From contig SCQQ01000025.1 of assembly GCA_004299095.1 (NCBI GenBank), forward strand, positions 1 through 64,000: a stretch of 64,000 nt of DNA. Direction: 5' to 3'. This DNA is from Burkholderiaceae bacterium. Its GTDB lineage: Bacteria > Pseudomonadota > Gammaproteobacteria > Burkholderiales > Burkholderiaceae_C. Positions 27,568 through 34,937 of this stretch are shown one piece after another. The translations under genes were made by a program, and so were the position numbers. Positions within the stretch are counted from its first letter, which is position 1. Every line of letters begins with the position of its first letter. The notes beneath the pieces are model-generated. The model was not told where the DNA came from, made no database searches, and worked only from the letters and a program-made list of their open reading frames with translations.

Positions 27568-28101
27568 TTATTCGGTGAACGCGGTGACCTTGCCGAGCGC
27601 CTCGGCGTAGTTCACGTTCGGGTGCTCGGCCTGGTAGTGGCGCGCGGCCTGGTCGATTTCGTCGTCGCTCTTGCCGCGGGCGTCGAACCCCTCGGGCGCC
27701 TTGCCGCCGGCGAATTCGCCAAAGCTCACGGCCGCGGTGCGGCTACTCATTTGCCCCTGCAGCCAGGCGCAGAGCTGCAGCGCCGTCACTTGCGTGGTGG
27801 TGCTGCCTTCGGCAAAGGAGAGCGGCTGCTCGACCGCGGCCAGCGTTTCCAACGCAGCGATCGCAACGTTCTTGTCCTTGGGCAGCAGGCGGCCGGCCTT
27901 CACCTCCGCCTCGGCAAAGCTGGCAAAGCCGGCGCGCCGGTCGGCCGCGGCTTTCTCGGCAAAGCTCGCCACCTGCTTCTTGGCGGCCGCGGCGGCTTCC
28001 GTCGCGGTCTTGGCTTCGGCTTGCGCCTTGGCCAGCGCATCCTGGTTGGCCTTGTTTTCGGCGCGCAGCTTGTCCAGCTCCGCCTTGTCTGCATCACTCA
28101 T
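27568..28101 (-). CDS. Nested scaffold protein (Mu gpZ-like) from an internal start
   Basis: Inside the protease gene an ATG at 28101 (MSDADKAELDKLRAENKANQ) is preceded by a strong AGGAG site at 7-base spacing. The 177-residue product is exactly the coiled-coil scaffold portion. Mu makes its scaffold Z from the 3' part of gene I in the same way, so this internal start is probably used to supply excess free scaffold. Confidence 0.7.
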   Translation of the reverse strand: MSDADKAELDKLRAENKANQDALAKAQAEAKTATEAAAAAKKQVASFAEKAAADRRAGFASFAEAEVKAGRLLPKDKNVAIAALETLAAVEQPLSFAEGSTTTQVTALQLCAWLQGQMSSRTAAVSFGEFAGGKAPEGFDARGKSDDEIDQAARHYQAEHPNVNYAEALGKVTAFTE

Positions 28102-28773
28102 GATTTGCTCCTGGTTGGGTTGAGTGCCTGGGGAAAGTGAGGCGGGCGCTGCGGGCGCATCCTCGGAAAAGCTGATGGCTTGCGCCATGTCGTCGGCCGC
28201 AAACGCGATGTCTTTCAGGCCGGCCACGGCGGGCGGCTGCGCGCCCAGGAAGGCCACGTGGCGCAGGTACCACTTGCCGGGCGTGGGGTTGTGCGCGGCG
28301 GTCGGCGGGTAGAAGGATGCGGAGCGCTTCTTGAAGCGGCCCTCTTGCACCATGCGGGCAAACGCCGGATCGACCTGCTGCGGGTCGATCGCCAGGTTGC
28401 CCTGCGCGTTGATGAACACGCGCTTGACCCAGCCGTACGCCGGCAGGTTGTCTTTCGGGTGGCCGACGGTCAGCGGCGCCTCGCGCAACTGGGCGTTGTA
28501 GCTGGCGGCCATTTCCGCGAGCTGCTCCTGGCCGAAGGTGTGCGTGCGGCCGGCGTCGTCGCGGTGCGTGCCGGCGCGGAAAATCTCGATGCCCTGCGGA
28601 AGACTGCCCCCACGCTCCCCCGCTGCGCGAGGTGCGCTGCCCCCCGAGGGGGCTTGACCGCCTTGGGACGGCCCGGCGGCGGTCATGCCGTCGTTGGCGG
28701 CGGGCGCTGGCGCGGCGGCGGTGTTGGGGGTGGCTGCGGGCGCAGCTTGCGATGCCATGGCGGGCATCGTCAC
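27568..28773 (-). CDS. Phage head maturation protease with C-terminal scaffold (Mu gpI-like)
   Basis: This 401-residue protein has a low-complexity Pro/Ala/Gly leader (1-60). A protease domain follows, about 60-200, with 'EIFRAGTHRDDAGRTHTFGQ' and the 'APLTVGHPKDNLPAYGWVK' histidine motif of the Mu I peptidase family. The last 175 residues form a coiled-coil scaffold. The start is GTG at 28773 or one of two ATGs just downstream. The leader is encoded by a GC-rich palindromic element resembling a host repeat (see 28610-28680). Confidence 0.85.
   Translation of the reverse strand: MTMPAMASQAAPAATPNTAAAPAPAANDGMTAAGPSQGGQAPSGGSAPRAAGERGGSLPQGIEIFRAGTHRDDAGRTHTFGQEQLAEMAASYNAQLREAPLTVGHPKDNLPAYGWVKRVFINAQGNLAIDPQQVDPAFARMVQEGRFKKRSASFYPPTAAHNPTPGKWYLRHVAFLGAQPPAVAGLKDIAFAADDMAQAISFSEDAPAAPASLSPGTQPNQEQIMSDADKAELDKLRAENKANQDALAKAQAEAKTATEAAAAAKKQVASFAEKAAADRRAGFASFAEAEVKAGRLLPKDKNVAIAALETLAAVEQPLSFAEGSTTTQVTALQLCAWLQGQMSSRTAAVSFGEFAGGKAPEGFDARGKSDDEIDQAARHYQAEHPNVNYAEALGKVTAFTE
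28610..28680. repeat. Comamonad-type GC-rich palindromic repeat embedded in the protease gene
   Basis: The stretch has tandem C-runs and the hairpin GCCCCC-CGA-GGGGGC at 28639-28653, followed by GGGACGGCCCGGCGG. From memory it closely resembles the intergenic palindromic repeats scattered through Comamonadaceae chromosomes. Here it is read in frame as part of the leader (…GGQAPSGGSAPRAAGERGGS…). A genome-wide copy search would decide. Confidence 0.55.
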
Positions 28774-28794
28774 GCGTCAGGGCCGGGCCGCCCT

Positions 28795-28810
28795 AATGAC
28801 ACTGGTCATT
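28795..28810 (-). promoter_or_regulatory. Perfect dyad upstream of the protease-capsid-tail operon (candidate late activator site)
   Basis: AATGAC-ACTG-GTCATT lies in the 80-bp gap between the Mor stop and the protease start, 22 bp before the GTG. Mor/C proteins bind dyads upstream of late promoters, and a Mor-family gene is immediately upstream. No convincing -35 element is visible, as expected for an activator-dependent promoter. Confidence 0.5.
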
Positions 28811-28853
28811 CTTTGCGGGCCGCGTGGCCCAACCGGCAACGGGCCGGCGGCCG

Positions 28854-29336
28854 CTATTCCAGCGGCAGGTCGCGCTGGCGGCGGGCGCGCTCCTGGCGCA
28901 GCCAGCTGGCTTCGATGCGGCGCACGTGGCGCGCGGTCAGGCCCACTTCCTTGCCGACGCGGTCGTAATCTTGCCGGTACGCGCGCAGCAGGGCAATCAC
29001 GCGGGTGATTTTGCCGGAGCGCTGCAGTTCGCTGCCGACGTTGATGTAGGGCTGCATGCCGCCCATGTCGGCGGCAATGCCGATCATCAGCTCGGCGGCC
29101 AGCGCGCAGGCGTCGCGCGCCGCCGGCGCCTGCGGCCGCGTGACCAGGGTGATGTAGAGCGAGCGCGCCAGGTCGCGCCACGATTCGGGCCAGCCTGCGG
29201 TGCGCAACTCGATCGGCGCGATCTGCTCGAGCGTCAGGTCCGCCAGGTCGGGCCGCTCGGTCAGCAGCAGATCGACGTCTGCCGCTTCCGTGGCGGCGGC
29301 TTCGGCGGCGGGGTCGAGGGTGGCGGCTTCGGTCAT
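28854..29336 (-). CDS. mor: Mor-family middle/late transcription activator
   Basis: This 160-residue protein carries the Mor/C signature: 'AADMGGMQPYINVGSELQRS' (dimer/beta strand), then a helix-turn-helix 'VGKEVGLTARHVRRIEASWL'. Mor activates middle transcription in Mu by binding a dyad near the -35 region. It is the last gene of the early operon and precedes a 16-bp dyad and the structural operon. Confidence 0.88.
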   Translation of the reverse strand: MTEAATLDPAAEAAATEAADVDLLLTERPDLADLTLEQIAPIELRTAGWPESWRDLARSLYITLVTRPQAPAARDACALAAELMIGIAADMGGMQPYINVGSELQRSGKITRVIALLRAYRQDYDRVGKEVGLTARHVRRIEASWLRQERARRQRDLPLE

Positions 29337-29340
29337 GGGG

Positions 29341-29874
29341 TCAGGCGTTGGTGACGGGCGCGAGCAGGAAGCGCTCGGCGGGCAGTGCCAGGGTTTGCGC
29401 CAGCAGCGCGCCATCGGCCGCGCGCGTGCAGACCAGGACCTGACCGACGCGCGCGGCCAGCGCCGGGCTGCCCCAGGCGGCGCGCGCGTGGCGCACCACG
29501 CCGCCGGCGTACACGCGGCGCAGGAACCAGCCCGAGCGCTGCTCGGCCAGGTGGCCGGCGTAGGTGCGCCAGGCGCGCACGATCTTCTCCGGGTTGCGGG
29601 GCCAGTAGCCGTCGCGCAGGCGGGCCACCGTGCGCCGCGCCAGCCCAAGCGCCTGCGCCGCCGCGGTGGGCGATTGGGTGCGCACGAACGCCAGCAAATC
29701 GGCCGGCGGCGATTTCCGGGCCTTGGGCGCGTTTTTGGGTGCCGGACGTCCGGATATAGCCGTTTGATGCCGATCGGCCCGTGTACCCGCGGGCAAAGCG
29801 GGCAAAACGGCCGTCTCGCGTATCGCGATTGATCCGCCTGCGATCGGCCACTTGAAAACGTCGATTTCCCTCAT
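29341..29874 (-). CDS. Helix-turn-helix protein of the early operon
   Basis: This 177-residue protein starts with an ATG overlapping the gemA stop (MREIDVFKWPIAGGSIAIRE). Residues of about 55-80 form a predicted HTH ('SPTAAAQALGLARRTVARLR'), followed by a basic domain rich in Arg and Trp. It lies between gemA and mor, so a regulatory role in the early-to-late switch is plausible. Family not recognised. Confidence 0.65.
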   Translation of the reverse strand: MREIDVFKWPIAGGSIAIRETAVLPALPAGTRADRHQTAISGRPAPKNAPKARKSPPADLLAFVRTQSPTAAAQALGLARRTVARLRDGYWPRNPEKIVRAWRTYAGHLAEQRSGWFLRRVYAGGVVRHARAAWGSPALAARVGQVLVCTRAADGALLAQTLALPAERFLLAPVTNA

Positions 29875-30281
29875 TCCCTTTCCTCCCATCGTTTCAGTGC
29901 TTCGATCAACCCGGAAAGCTGCGGCCAGCTGCAGAACTTCAGGTCGTCCATGCCGGTCTGGCGTTTGACCCACGCGCGCAGTGCCTGCGGGCTGGGGTTC
30001 TTGATGCGGCCCTCGCGGCCGAGCGCGTTCCACAACGCCCAGACCTTGCGCTCCATCGGCGTGGCCTCGCGGTAGGTCTTCTGCCAGCCCGCCGGGCGCG
30101 GCGCGGCCACGCCCAGCTTTTCCGCCAGCTTCTGCATGTGGTCGCGCACCCGGCCGCGCTCGGCGTCGCTCAGGGCCTTGCTGCTGGTCTGGCCCGTGAG
30201 GTTTGCCAGCAGCGCGCGGTAGTCGTCATCCGATAGCTGCAGCTTGCCCTTGAGCACGTGGATGGCGGCCAGGTGTTTCAC
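29871..30281 (-). CDS. gemA: GemA-family regulatory protein (DUF1018)
   Basis: The 136-residue product starts at GTG 30281, which overlaps the previous stop (GTGA), and begins VKHLAAIHVLKGKLQLSDDD, the standard DUF1018 N-terminus. The C-terminus 'SPQALRAWVKRQTGMDDLKF' also matches. Mu GemA modulates host gene expression and supercoiling. A longer upstream start (30368) would duplicate coding inside the neighbour and is less likely. Confidence 0.85.
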   Translation of the reverse strand: MKHLAAIHVLKGKLQLSDDDYRALLANLTGQTSSKALSDAERGRVRDHMQKLAEKLGVAAPRPAGWQKTYREATPMERKVWALWNALGREGRIKNPSPQALRAWVKRQTGMDDLKFCSWPQLSGLIEALKRWEERE

Positions 30282-30535
30282 GCGCGCATCCTCACGGTGC
30301 GACGGATGCGCCAGAGCCCGCGGGTCGTGTTGTTCAGCTCGCGCAGCACCTTCGGAATCGTCTCGCACGTGGCGATGCGGAACTTGGCGCGCTGGTCGCA
30401 GTAGTAGAGGAACCGCGCTGCGTTGAGCGCATTGCTGCGCTTGTCGTCGTCATCGCGCGGCCACGCCGCCAGCGTTTTCCAGGCGCCGGAGTTGTTGATC
30501 TGCAGCTGGTGCTCGATGTCGGAGCGCGCGCTCAT
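30278..30535 (-). CDS. Early-operon protein of unknown function
   Basis: This 85-residue protein begins MSARSDIEHQLQINNSGAWK; the middle 'NALNAARFLYYCDQRAKFRI' is predicted helical. Start and stop overlap neighbours by four bases on both sides. I do not recognise it; small conserved early proteins of this size are common between Gam and GemA in Mu-like phages. Confidence 0.6.
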   Translation of the reverse strand: MSARSDIEHQLQINNSGAWKTLAAWPRDDDDKRSNALNAARFLYYCDQRAKFRIATCETIPKVLRELNNTTRGLWRIRRTVRMRA

Positions 30536-30990
30536 GTCGGCACCTCTGTCATGTGCGCCCACACCACGCCATCACGGCTCTTGCGTTTGCCGCACCAGGC
30601 CAACCAGCGCGCAAGCGCGTCGCCCTTTGCGCGCGGGGTGTCGGCCTCTGGAACGCCGGGCACGAGCAATTTGCCCGTCTGATATGCATGCCGCGCGAGC
30701 ACGCCAATCTCCGCGTCGAGCGCGTACTTGGGCCCGCTTGCGATCTCGATCGCACCGCCGCCGTCTGAGGAGTCTGCCGGCATTGCATCGCCAATCTCGA
30801 TCAGACCGGATGACCAGCACCAGGCAACCTGTGGCGTGCAGTCGTAGTAGTTCTTGCAACCGCAACGCGGGCACACCCGGTCGTACACCTGCAGTTCCGA
30901 TGTCGAACGGCGCGGCCGCGGACGTTCAATGCGATCGGCTTCGGTATGCGCGTGACGGCAACGGGTGCATTTGATCTGCAGGTTTTTCAT
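30532..30990 (-). CDS. Zinc-ribbon early-operon protein
   Basis: This 152-residue protein starts MKNLQIKCTRCRHAHTEADR and has a CxxC at residues 8-11 and a second CPRCGCKNYYDC cluster near residue 45, a classic zinc ribbon (with an extra Cys). The remaining part is alpha-helical. The N-terminus is reminiscent of Com-type translational regulators. It may bind nucleic acid. ATGA overlaps join it to both neighbours. Confidence 0.65.
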   Translation of the reverse strand: MKNLQIKCTRCRHAHTEADRIERPRPRRSTSELQVYDRVCPRCGCKNYYDCTPQVAWCWSSGLIEIGDAMPADSSDGGGAIEIASGPKYALDAEIGVLARHAYQTGKLLVPGVPEADTPRAKGDALARWLAWCGKRKSRDGVVWAHMTEVPT

Positions 30991-31340
30991 GCGTCGACAC
31001 CTCCCTCTTTGGCCTTGGCCCAGTCGGCGTCGCGCTGCAAGAACGCAGCGAGCACCGCGGATTTCAGGTCGAGACGCAGGATGCGAATGCACTCCGGATC
31101 ATCTTCGTCGGCAGGCTCCGTTTCGCACGCTGCTTTCACGACAAGCCACGCGAAGTCGTCGCGCGACAGCGCAGCCGCCTGCTGCTCTCGCCAGGCGGCG
31201 AGCGCGCCCCGGCAGTTGCTGCACACGCCGGTGCCGTCGTCGCGGTTGACCGCGAGCCAACTGCACCCACCCAGGCAGGCGCGCCGGTCGGTGCAGCCGC
31301 AGCCTACGCAGGTCGCTTCGCGGGTTGCGATCGCCTTCAT
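30987..31340 (-). CDS. Cysteine-rich (zinc-finger-like) early-operon protein
   Basis: This 117-residue protein begins MKAIATREATCVGCGCTDRR and has at least seven cysteines in the first 45 residues ('CVGCGC', 'ACLGGC', 'VCSNC'), a pattern of a multi-ligand zinc-binding domain. The rest is a charged helical region. It starts overlapping the Gam-like gene stop. Function unknown; the zinc domain may mediate nucleic-acid or protein contact. Confidence 0.65.
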   Translation of the reverse strand: MKAIATREATCVGCGCTDRRACLGGCSWLAVNRDDGTGVCSNCRGALAAWREQQAAALSRDDFAWLVVKAACETEPADEDDPECIRILRLDLKSAVLAAFLQRDADWAKAKEGGVDA

Positions 31341-31888
31341 GCCGCCAACTCCGCGCGCTCGTCGGCGGCCACGTCCTTGATCACGGCGTTGACGGCCTTC
31401 TCGACGTCGCCGCCCACGCTCTTGATCAGCACGTCGTCGCAGTCGGCTTCCACCGTCACGCCGAGCTTCTTGAGCAGCTTGCCGTCGAGCTGCTCGAGCG
31501 CCTTGGCCACGGGCTTTTCGGTGGTCTGGATCAAGATCGCGAGCTGGTCGCCCGCGATGTCGCCGGCGGCGGCCAGGCGTTTGATGCGCTCGATCAGCTG
31601 CTGGTCGGTGCCCCAGGTCATCTTGCCGCGCTTCTTGGTCAGGCCGAAGCGCAGGCCCTGCACGATGTAGGTGCGCGGCTTGGCGAACAGCTCGCGGTTG
31701 TCGCGGATCAGGTCGGCCAGGCGGCTGTAGTCGGCCGCCACGGTGCGCGCGTTGCGCTGGATGCGCGGCAGCTCGGCGCGCTTGAGCGCATCGACCCGCG
31801 CCTGCAGGTCGCGCAGCGTGCCGGCCAGCGCGTCGCGCGTGCTGGCCAGGATGGCGGCGCGCTTCTGGATGTCTTGCATGGTGCTCAT
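31337..31888 (-). CDS. Gam-like host-nuclease inhibitor (DNA-end-binding) candidate
   Basis: This 183-residue protein has the layout of Mu Gam: an N-terminal helical/coiled-coil half ('STRDALAGTLRDLQARVDAL', 'LADLIRDNRELF') followed by a beta region with 'RFGLTKKRGKMTWGTDQQLI' and a basic helix. Mu Gam, a Ku relative, binds DNA ends against RecBCD. Size and gene order (downstream of the transposition genes) agree, but the sequence match is modest. Confidence 0.6.
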   Translation of the reverse strand: MSTMQDIQKRAAILASTRDALAGTLRDLQARVDALKRAELPRIQRNARTVAADYSRLADLIRDNRELFAKPRTYIVQGLRFGLTKKRGKMTWGTDQQLIERIKRLAAAGDIAGDQLAILIQTTEKPVAKALEQLDGKLLKKLGVTVEADCDDVLIKSVGGDVEKAVNAVIKDVAADERAELAA

Positions 31889-32586
31889 GGGTTTTCTCCG
31901 GGGATTGGGGTTGGGTGCGAGAGGATTTCGTCGACCGCCGTTTGCGCCCGGCGCGCGCGCTGCACCGCGTCGCGGATGGCGCGCACCGCGGGGCTGGTGG
32001 CGGCGCCCGCGTCCGACCTTTTTGCCGGCGCCGGCAAATGGGTGGGCGCGTGCGCCGTCCGCGCGTCGGCAACGCGCTCGCCCGCGGTGGCGATGGGCAG
32101 CGCGACGGTGAGCGTGGCCACGAGGTCGACCGGGTCACAGCGGATGCCGGCGGGCCGCGCGCCGCGGCGGTCGGCCTCGCGCTTCTTCTCGGCGGCCGCC
32201 TCGGTCTTGTCGGCCATGCCGGCGAGCACCGCGTACAGGTAGGCGTGGTGCTTCATCGGCAGTTCCAGCTTGCCGGCGTCGCGCTGGCCCAGCATCTGGT
32301 CGATGGCTTCGGCCCATGCGGCAAGGGGTGCGGGCCAGTCGCGGCCTTTCCACGTGACGGCGCGGCGCTCCAGGTCGGGCAGCAGCTCCAGCAGCAGCTT
32401 GATCTTCTTGCGCGCGGTCAGGCTCTGGCGCGCGGGCTTGAAGAGTTGCACGTACTGCAACACCCGTGCGCCCATGGGAATGCTCACGCTGGCCAGGCGC
32501 GCCAGGGCCTTCTGGTCGGCGGCGCTGGCGAAGAGCGTGGACACGTCGAGGTCGGCGCCGCAGTTGGGGCAGGACAGATCGGTCAT
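31885..32586 (-). CDS. Early-operon protein with N-terminal zinc ribbon
   Basis: This 233-residue protein begins MTDLSCPNCGADLDVSTLFA, half of a zinc ribbon with no obvious second CxxC. The helical core 'SLTARKKIKLLLELLPDLER' and the Pro/Ala-rich C-terminus follow. It is in the early operon between a winged-helix protein and the Gam-like gene. Function not recognised. Confidence 0.6.
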   Translation of the reverse strand: MTDLSCPNCGADLDVSTLFASAADQKALARLASVSIPMGARVLQYVQLFKPARQSLTARKKIKLLLELLPDLERRAVTWKGRDWPAPLAAWAEAIDQMLGQRDAGKLELPMKHHAYLYAVLAGMADKTEAAAEKKREADRRGARPAGIRCDPVDLVATLTVALPIATAGERVADARTAHAPTHLPAPAKRSDAGAATSPAVRAIRDAVQRARRAQTAVDEILSHPTPIPGENP

Positions 32587-33080
32587 CGCGCGCCCTCCCG
32601 ATCGGCGAACACGCTGCGCGACGGCACGGCGAGGAAGTCGTCAGCGCCGGGGCGCGCGCTGTGCCACGCGGGCGGTTGCCAGGCGGGCTGCTCGCGCCAG
32701 TTGCGCCGCGCGGGCGGCACCAGGTCGCGCGGCGGCGCGGGCGTGGGCTCGGCCTTGCGCGGCGTGGTGGCGGGCGAATCGCCGGGGCGCAGCGGCAATG
32801 CGCCGCGCGGCGCCAGGGCGTGCAGCGCGTCGGCGCGCACGCGCCAGCGGCCGGTGTGGCCGTGGCCGCCGGCGTTCTCGACCCAGCCGTAGTCGCTCAA
32901 CTGCCGCAGGTAGCTCGACACCTGGCGCGGCGTGAGCGTGATGCCCTTGAGCGCGCTCAGCACGTCGGCAAAACCGTGCGCGCGGGGCGCGTCGATGGCC
33001 ACGGCGCGCAGCACGCGCTCCATTTGCACGGCGAGCAGGCGGGTGCCGCCGCCCCAGTCGGTTTTCAGGGTGATGGTCAT
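32583..33080 (-). CDS. Winged-helix DNA-binding-like early protein
   Basis: This 165-residue protein has a likely winged helix in its first 80 residues ('ITLTPRQVSSYLRQLSDYGW' then 'HGHTGRWRVRADAL' wing) and a proline-rich C-terminus. Overlaps both neighbours by four bases. Possibly a replication or transcription modulator; no close family is recognised. Confidence 0.6.
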   Translation of the reverse strand: MTITLKTDWGGGTRLLAVQMERVLRAVAIDAPRAHGFADVLSALKGITLTPRQVSSYLRQLSDYGWVENAGGHGHTGRWRVRADALHALAPRGALPLRPGDSPATTPRKAEPTPAPPRDLVPPARRNWREQPAWQPPAWHSARPGADDFLAVPSRSVFADREGAR

Positions 33081-33436
33081 GCCCACACCCCCCAGGCCAA
33101 GAAGATGGAGAGCACCAGCACCACGATCAGGATGGCGCGTGCGTGGCCGCCTTCCTTGCGGTACGGGCCGTAGATGCCGCGGCGCCATTCGGGCGTGGGG
33201 AAAGCCTCTTCCAGCGTGCGCGGGTAGCGGCGCGTGTGCACGTCGGCCATGGGCGCGAGGTCGATCACTTCGCCGGCCCAGCCGGTGGCGTTCATGGCCG
33301 CGCGGACGCAGGCGCGGGCGCTGGCCCAGCGCCGGTCGGCGTCCGTCGGCTGCGCCAGGGTGGCGGCGATTTGCGTGAGCGCCTCGCGCTCGTTGCGCGG
33401 CGCGGGCAGCAGGAACAGGGGTGTGGCGGCGGTCAT
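33077..33436 (-). CDS. Early protein with C-terminal membrane anchor
   Basis: This 119-residue protein is soluble for about 95 residues and ends in a single hydrophobic helix ('AILIVVLVLSIFLAWGVWA') reaching the C-terminus. That is a tail-anchored topology. It lies among transposition accessory genes. Early membrane proteins in phages often act on the host envelope or exclude superinfection, but nothing in the sequence proves this. Confidence 0.6.
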   Translation of the reverse strand: MTAATPLFLLPAPRNEREALTQIAATLAQPTDADRRWASARACVRAAMNATGWAGEVIDLAPMADVHTRRYPRTLEEAFPTPEWRRGIYGPYRKEGGHARAILIVVLVLSIFLAWGVWA

Positions 33437-33645
33437 GGGCGGGCTCCGGCAAGGGCGCGGATGGCCAGGCCGCGGGCGTGGCCGTGGCGCTCCAGCGCGT
33501 CGATCAGGGCATCGGCCGCGCAGCGGGCGGCGCGCACTTCGTACAGGCGCGCGCCCGCCCCGCTCACGGTGACCAGGAATTCCACGGGCTCGGCCCGTTG
33601 CCGTGGCGCGGCGGCCAGGGCGGATTCGGTTTTGCGGATTTGCAT
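33433..33645 (-). CDS. Small early protein
   Basis: This 70-residue protein (MQIRKTESALAAAPRQRAEP...) contains a predicted beta-beta-alpha unit ('VEFLVTVSGAGARLYEVRAA'). A GGAGG site precedes the ATG. It directly follows the MuB-like ATPase gene. Function unknown. Confidence 0.55.
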   Translation of the reverse strand: MQIRKTESALAAAPRQRAEPVEFLVTVSGAGARLYEVRAARCAADALIDALERHGHARGLAIRALAGARP

Positions 33646-33656
33646 GGCGGCCTCCT

Positions 33657-34562
33657 TCAGCAGTGCGCGACCACGTCGGCGTCGACCACCGGGTAGCCGG
33701 CGGTGGCGGCCGCGTTCATGGCGCGCGCGATCAAGTTGTGGACGACGAGCGGGTAGCACACGCTCACGGCGCCGGCGTCGCCCGGCTGGGCGCCGCGGGG
33801 CGTGCGCGTGAGGCGCTCGCGCAGGGCACCCCACGCATCGGGCGCGAACACGTCTTTCGGCTCCAGGCCGAAGCGCGCGAACTTGTGCGCCACGTAGCCT
33901 TCCAGGTCGTTGTCCAGCGGCGGCAGCTCCACCACTTCGCAACGCTGCATGACCTCGCGCACCTCGGGGTTCTGGCTGTTCAGGATGCGGCGCAGCTCGG
34001 GCTGGGCGATGAGCGCGATGCCGATCACGCGCGCCATGCCGTCCTTCAGTTCCAGGAAGCGCTTCAGGTGCTTGAGCGTGGGCAGCGGCAGGCAGTGCGC
34101 CTCCTCGATCACCAGCAGGTGGCGGCGGCCGGCGCGGCGGCTCGCTTTCAGCAGCTCATGCAATTGCGCAAAGCGCGCCTGCGGGCTGCTCTTGATCTTG
34201 AGCTGCGGATCCAGCGCGTAGGCAATGGCCTCGGCGATGTGCGTGGCGCGCAGCGTCTTGCCGCGGCTGTCGCTCGCCTCCATGGCGAGCACGTAGGGGC
34301 GGATGATGAGCACGTCGCGCTCCTCGTCGATCAGGCGCTGTTCCAGGTCTTCCACCAGCGTGCTCTTGCCCGCGCCGGATTCGCCCACCAGCGCCATGAA
34401 GCCGTGGTTCTGCGCGCAGTCCAGCAGCGCGGCGCGGGCGTAGCGCACGGCGGGGCTCTGGTAGACGTCGTCGCGGCTTTGCACGTCGTCCACGAACGGA
34501 CTGCGCGACAGCTTGAAGTGCGCCAGCGCCTTTTGGGTGACAGGGGTGTTTTGAAGTAGCAT
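33657..34562 (-). CDS. MuB-like AAA+ ATPase, transposition target-capture protein
   Basis: This 301-residue protein has Walker A GESGAGKST (about 60-68) and Walker B LLVIEEAH (about 149-156), with the ExeA/TniB-like AAA organisation used by Tn7/Mu-type transposition ATPases. The ATG at 34562 is preceded by a strong GAAGGAG. An upstream in-frame ATG at 34670 overlaps the previous stop and would add 36 residues. MuB binds target DNA and stimulates the transposase. It is downstream of the transposase gene as in Mu. Confidence 0.88.
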   Translation of the reverse strand: MLLQNTPVTQKALAHFKLSRSPFVDDVQSRDDVYQSPAVRYARAALLDCAQNHGFMALVGESGAGKSTLVEDLEQRLIDEERDVLIIRPYVLAMEASDSRGKTLRATHIAEAIAYALDPQLKIKSSPQARFAQLHELLKASRRAGRRHLLVIEEAHCLPLPTLKHLKRFLELKDGMARVIGIALIAQPELRRILNSQNPEVREVMQRCEVVELPPLDNDLEGYVAHKFARFGLEPKDVFAPDAWGALRERLTRTPRGAQPGDAGAVSVCYPLVVHNLIARAMNAAATAGYPVVDADVVAHC

Positions 34563-34666
34563 TGGGTCTTCTCCTTCGGTTGGGTTTTGGTGAACAGAAC
34601 TGCTTGGGGATGCCGCCTCGGCTGTTAGCGCAGCCGGGGCGTTTTCTTTGGTGGAACGGCGTGCGT

Positions 34667-34921
34667 TCATGACGGCTGGCGCAGCGTGTCGCGGATGTCG
34701 CTGGCGATCTGCAGGATGGCCACCAGGTCTTCGGCGCCGTGCGTGCCGCCTTGCTTGCACACCGCGTCCAGCGCCTGGTGCGCGTGCGCCGCGATGTCTT
34801 CGGCGCGCAGGGCGCAGCGCTCCATGCGGCCGAGCAGGTCGCAGTGCGCGCGCAGCCGCTCGCGCTCGGCCGGGCGCATGCCGCCGATGTGCGCAATCGT
34901 TTTGTCTATGGTTTGGGTCAT
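34667..34921 (-). CDS. Small protein between transposase and MuB-like genes
   Basis: This 84-residue protein begins MTQTIDKTIAHIGGMRPAER and is predicted to be all alpha-helical with three helices and two cysteines. It starts inside the last codons of the transposase gene. Small helical proteins are found here in several B3-like phages; function unknown. Confidence 0.6.
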   Translation of the reverse strand: MTQTIDKTIAHIGGMRPAERERLRAHCDLLGRMERCALRAEDIAAHAHQALDAVCKQGGTHGAEDLVAILQIASDIRDTLRQPS

Positions 34922-34937
34922 GGTCTTTCCTCTGGGG

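Noticed and set aside
33657-34670. Longer MuB-like protein starting at 34670
   Set aside because: The in-frame ATG overlaps a stop, but the 36 added residues are low-complexity and the ATG at 34562 has a much better ribosome site. Kept as an alternative only.
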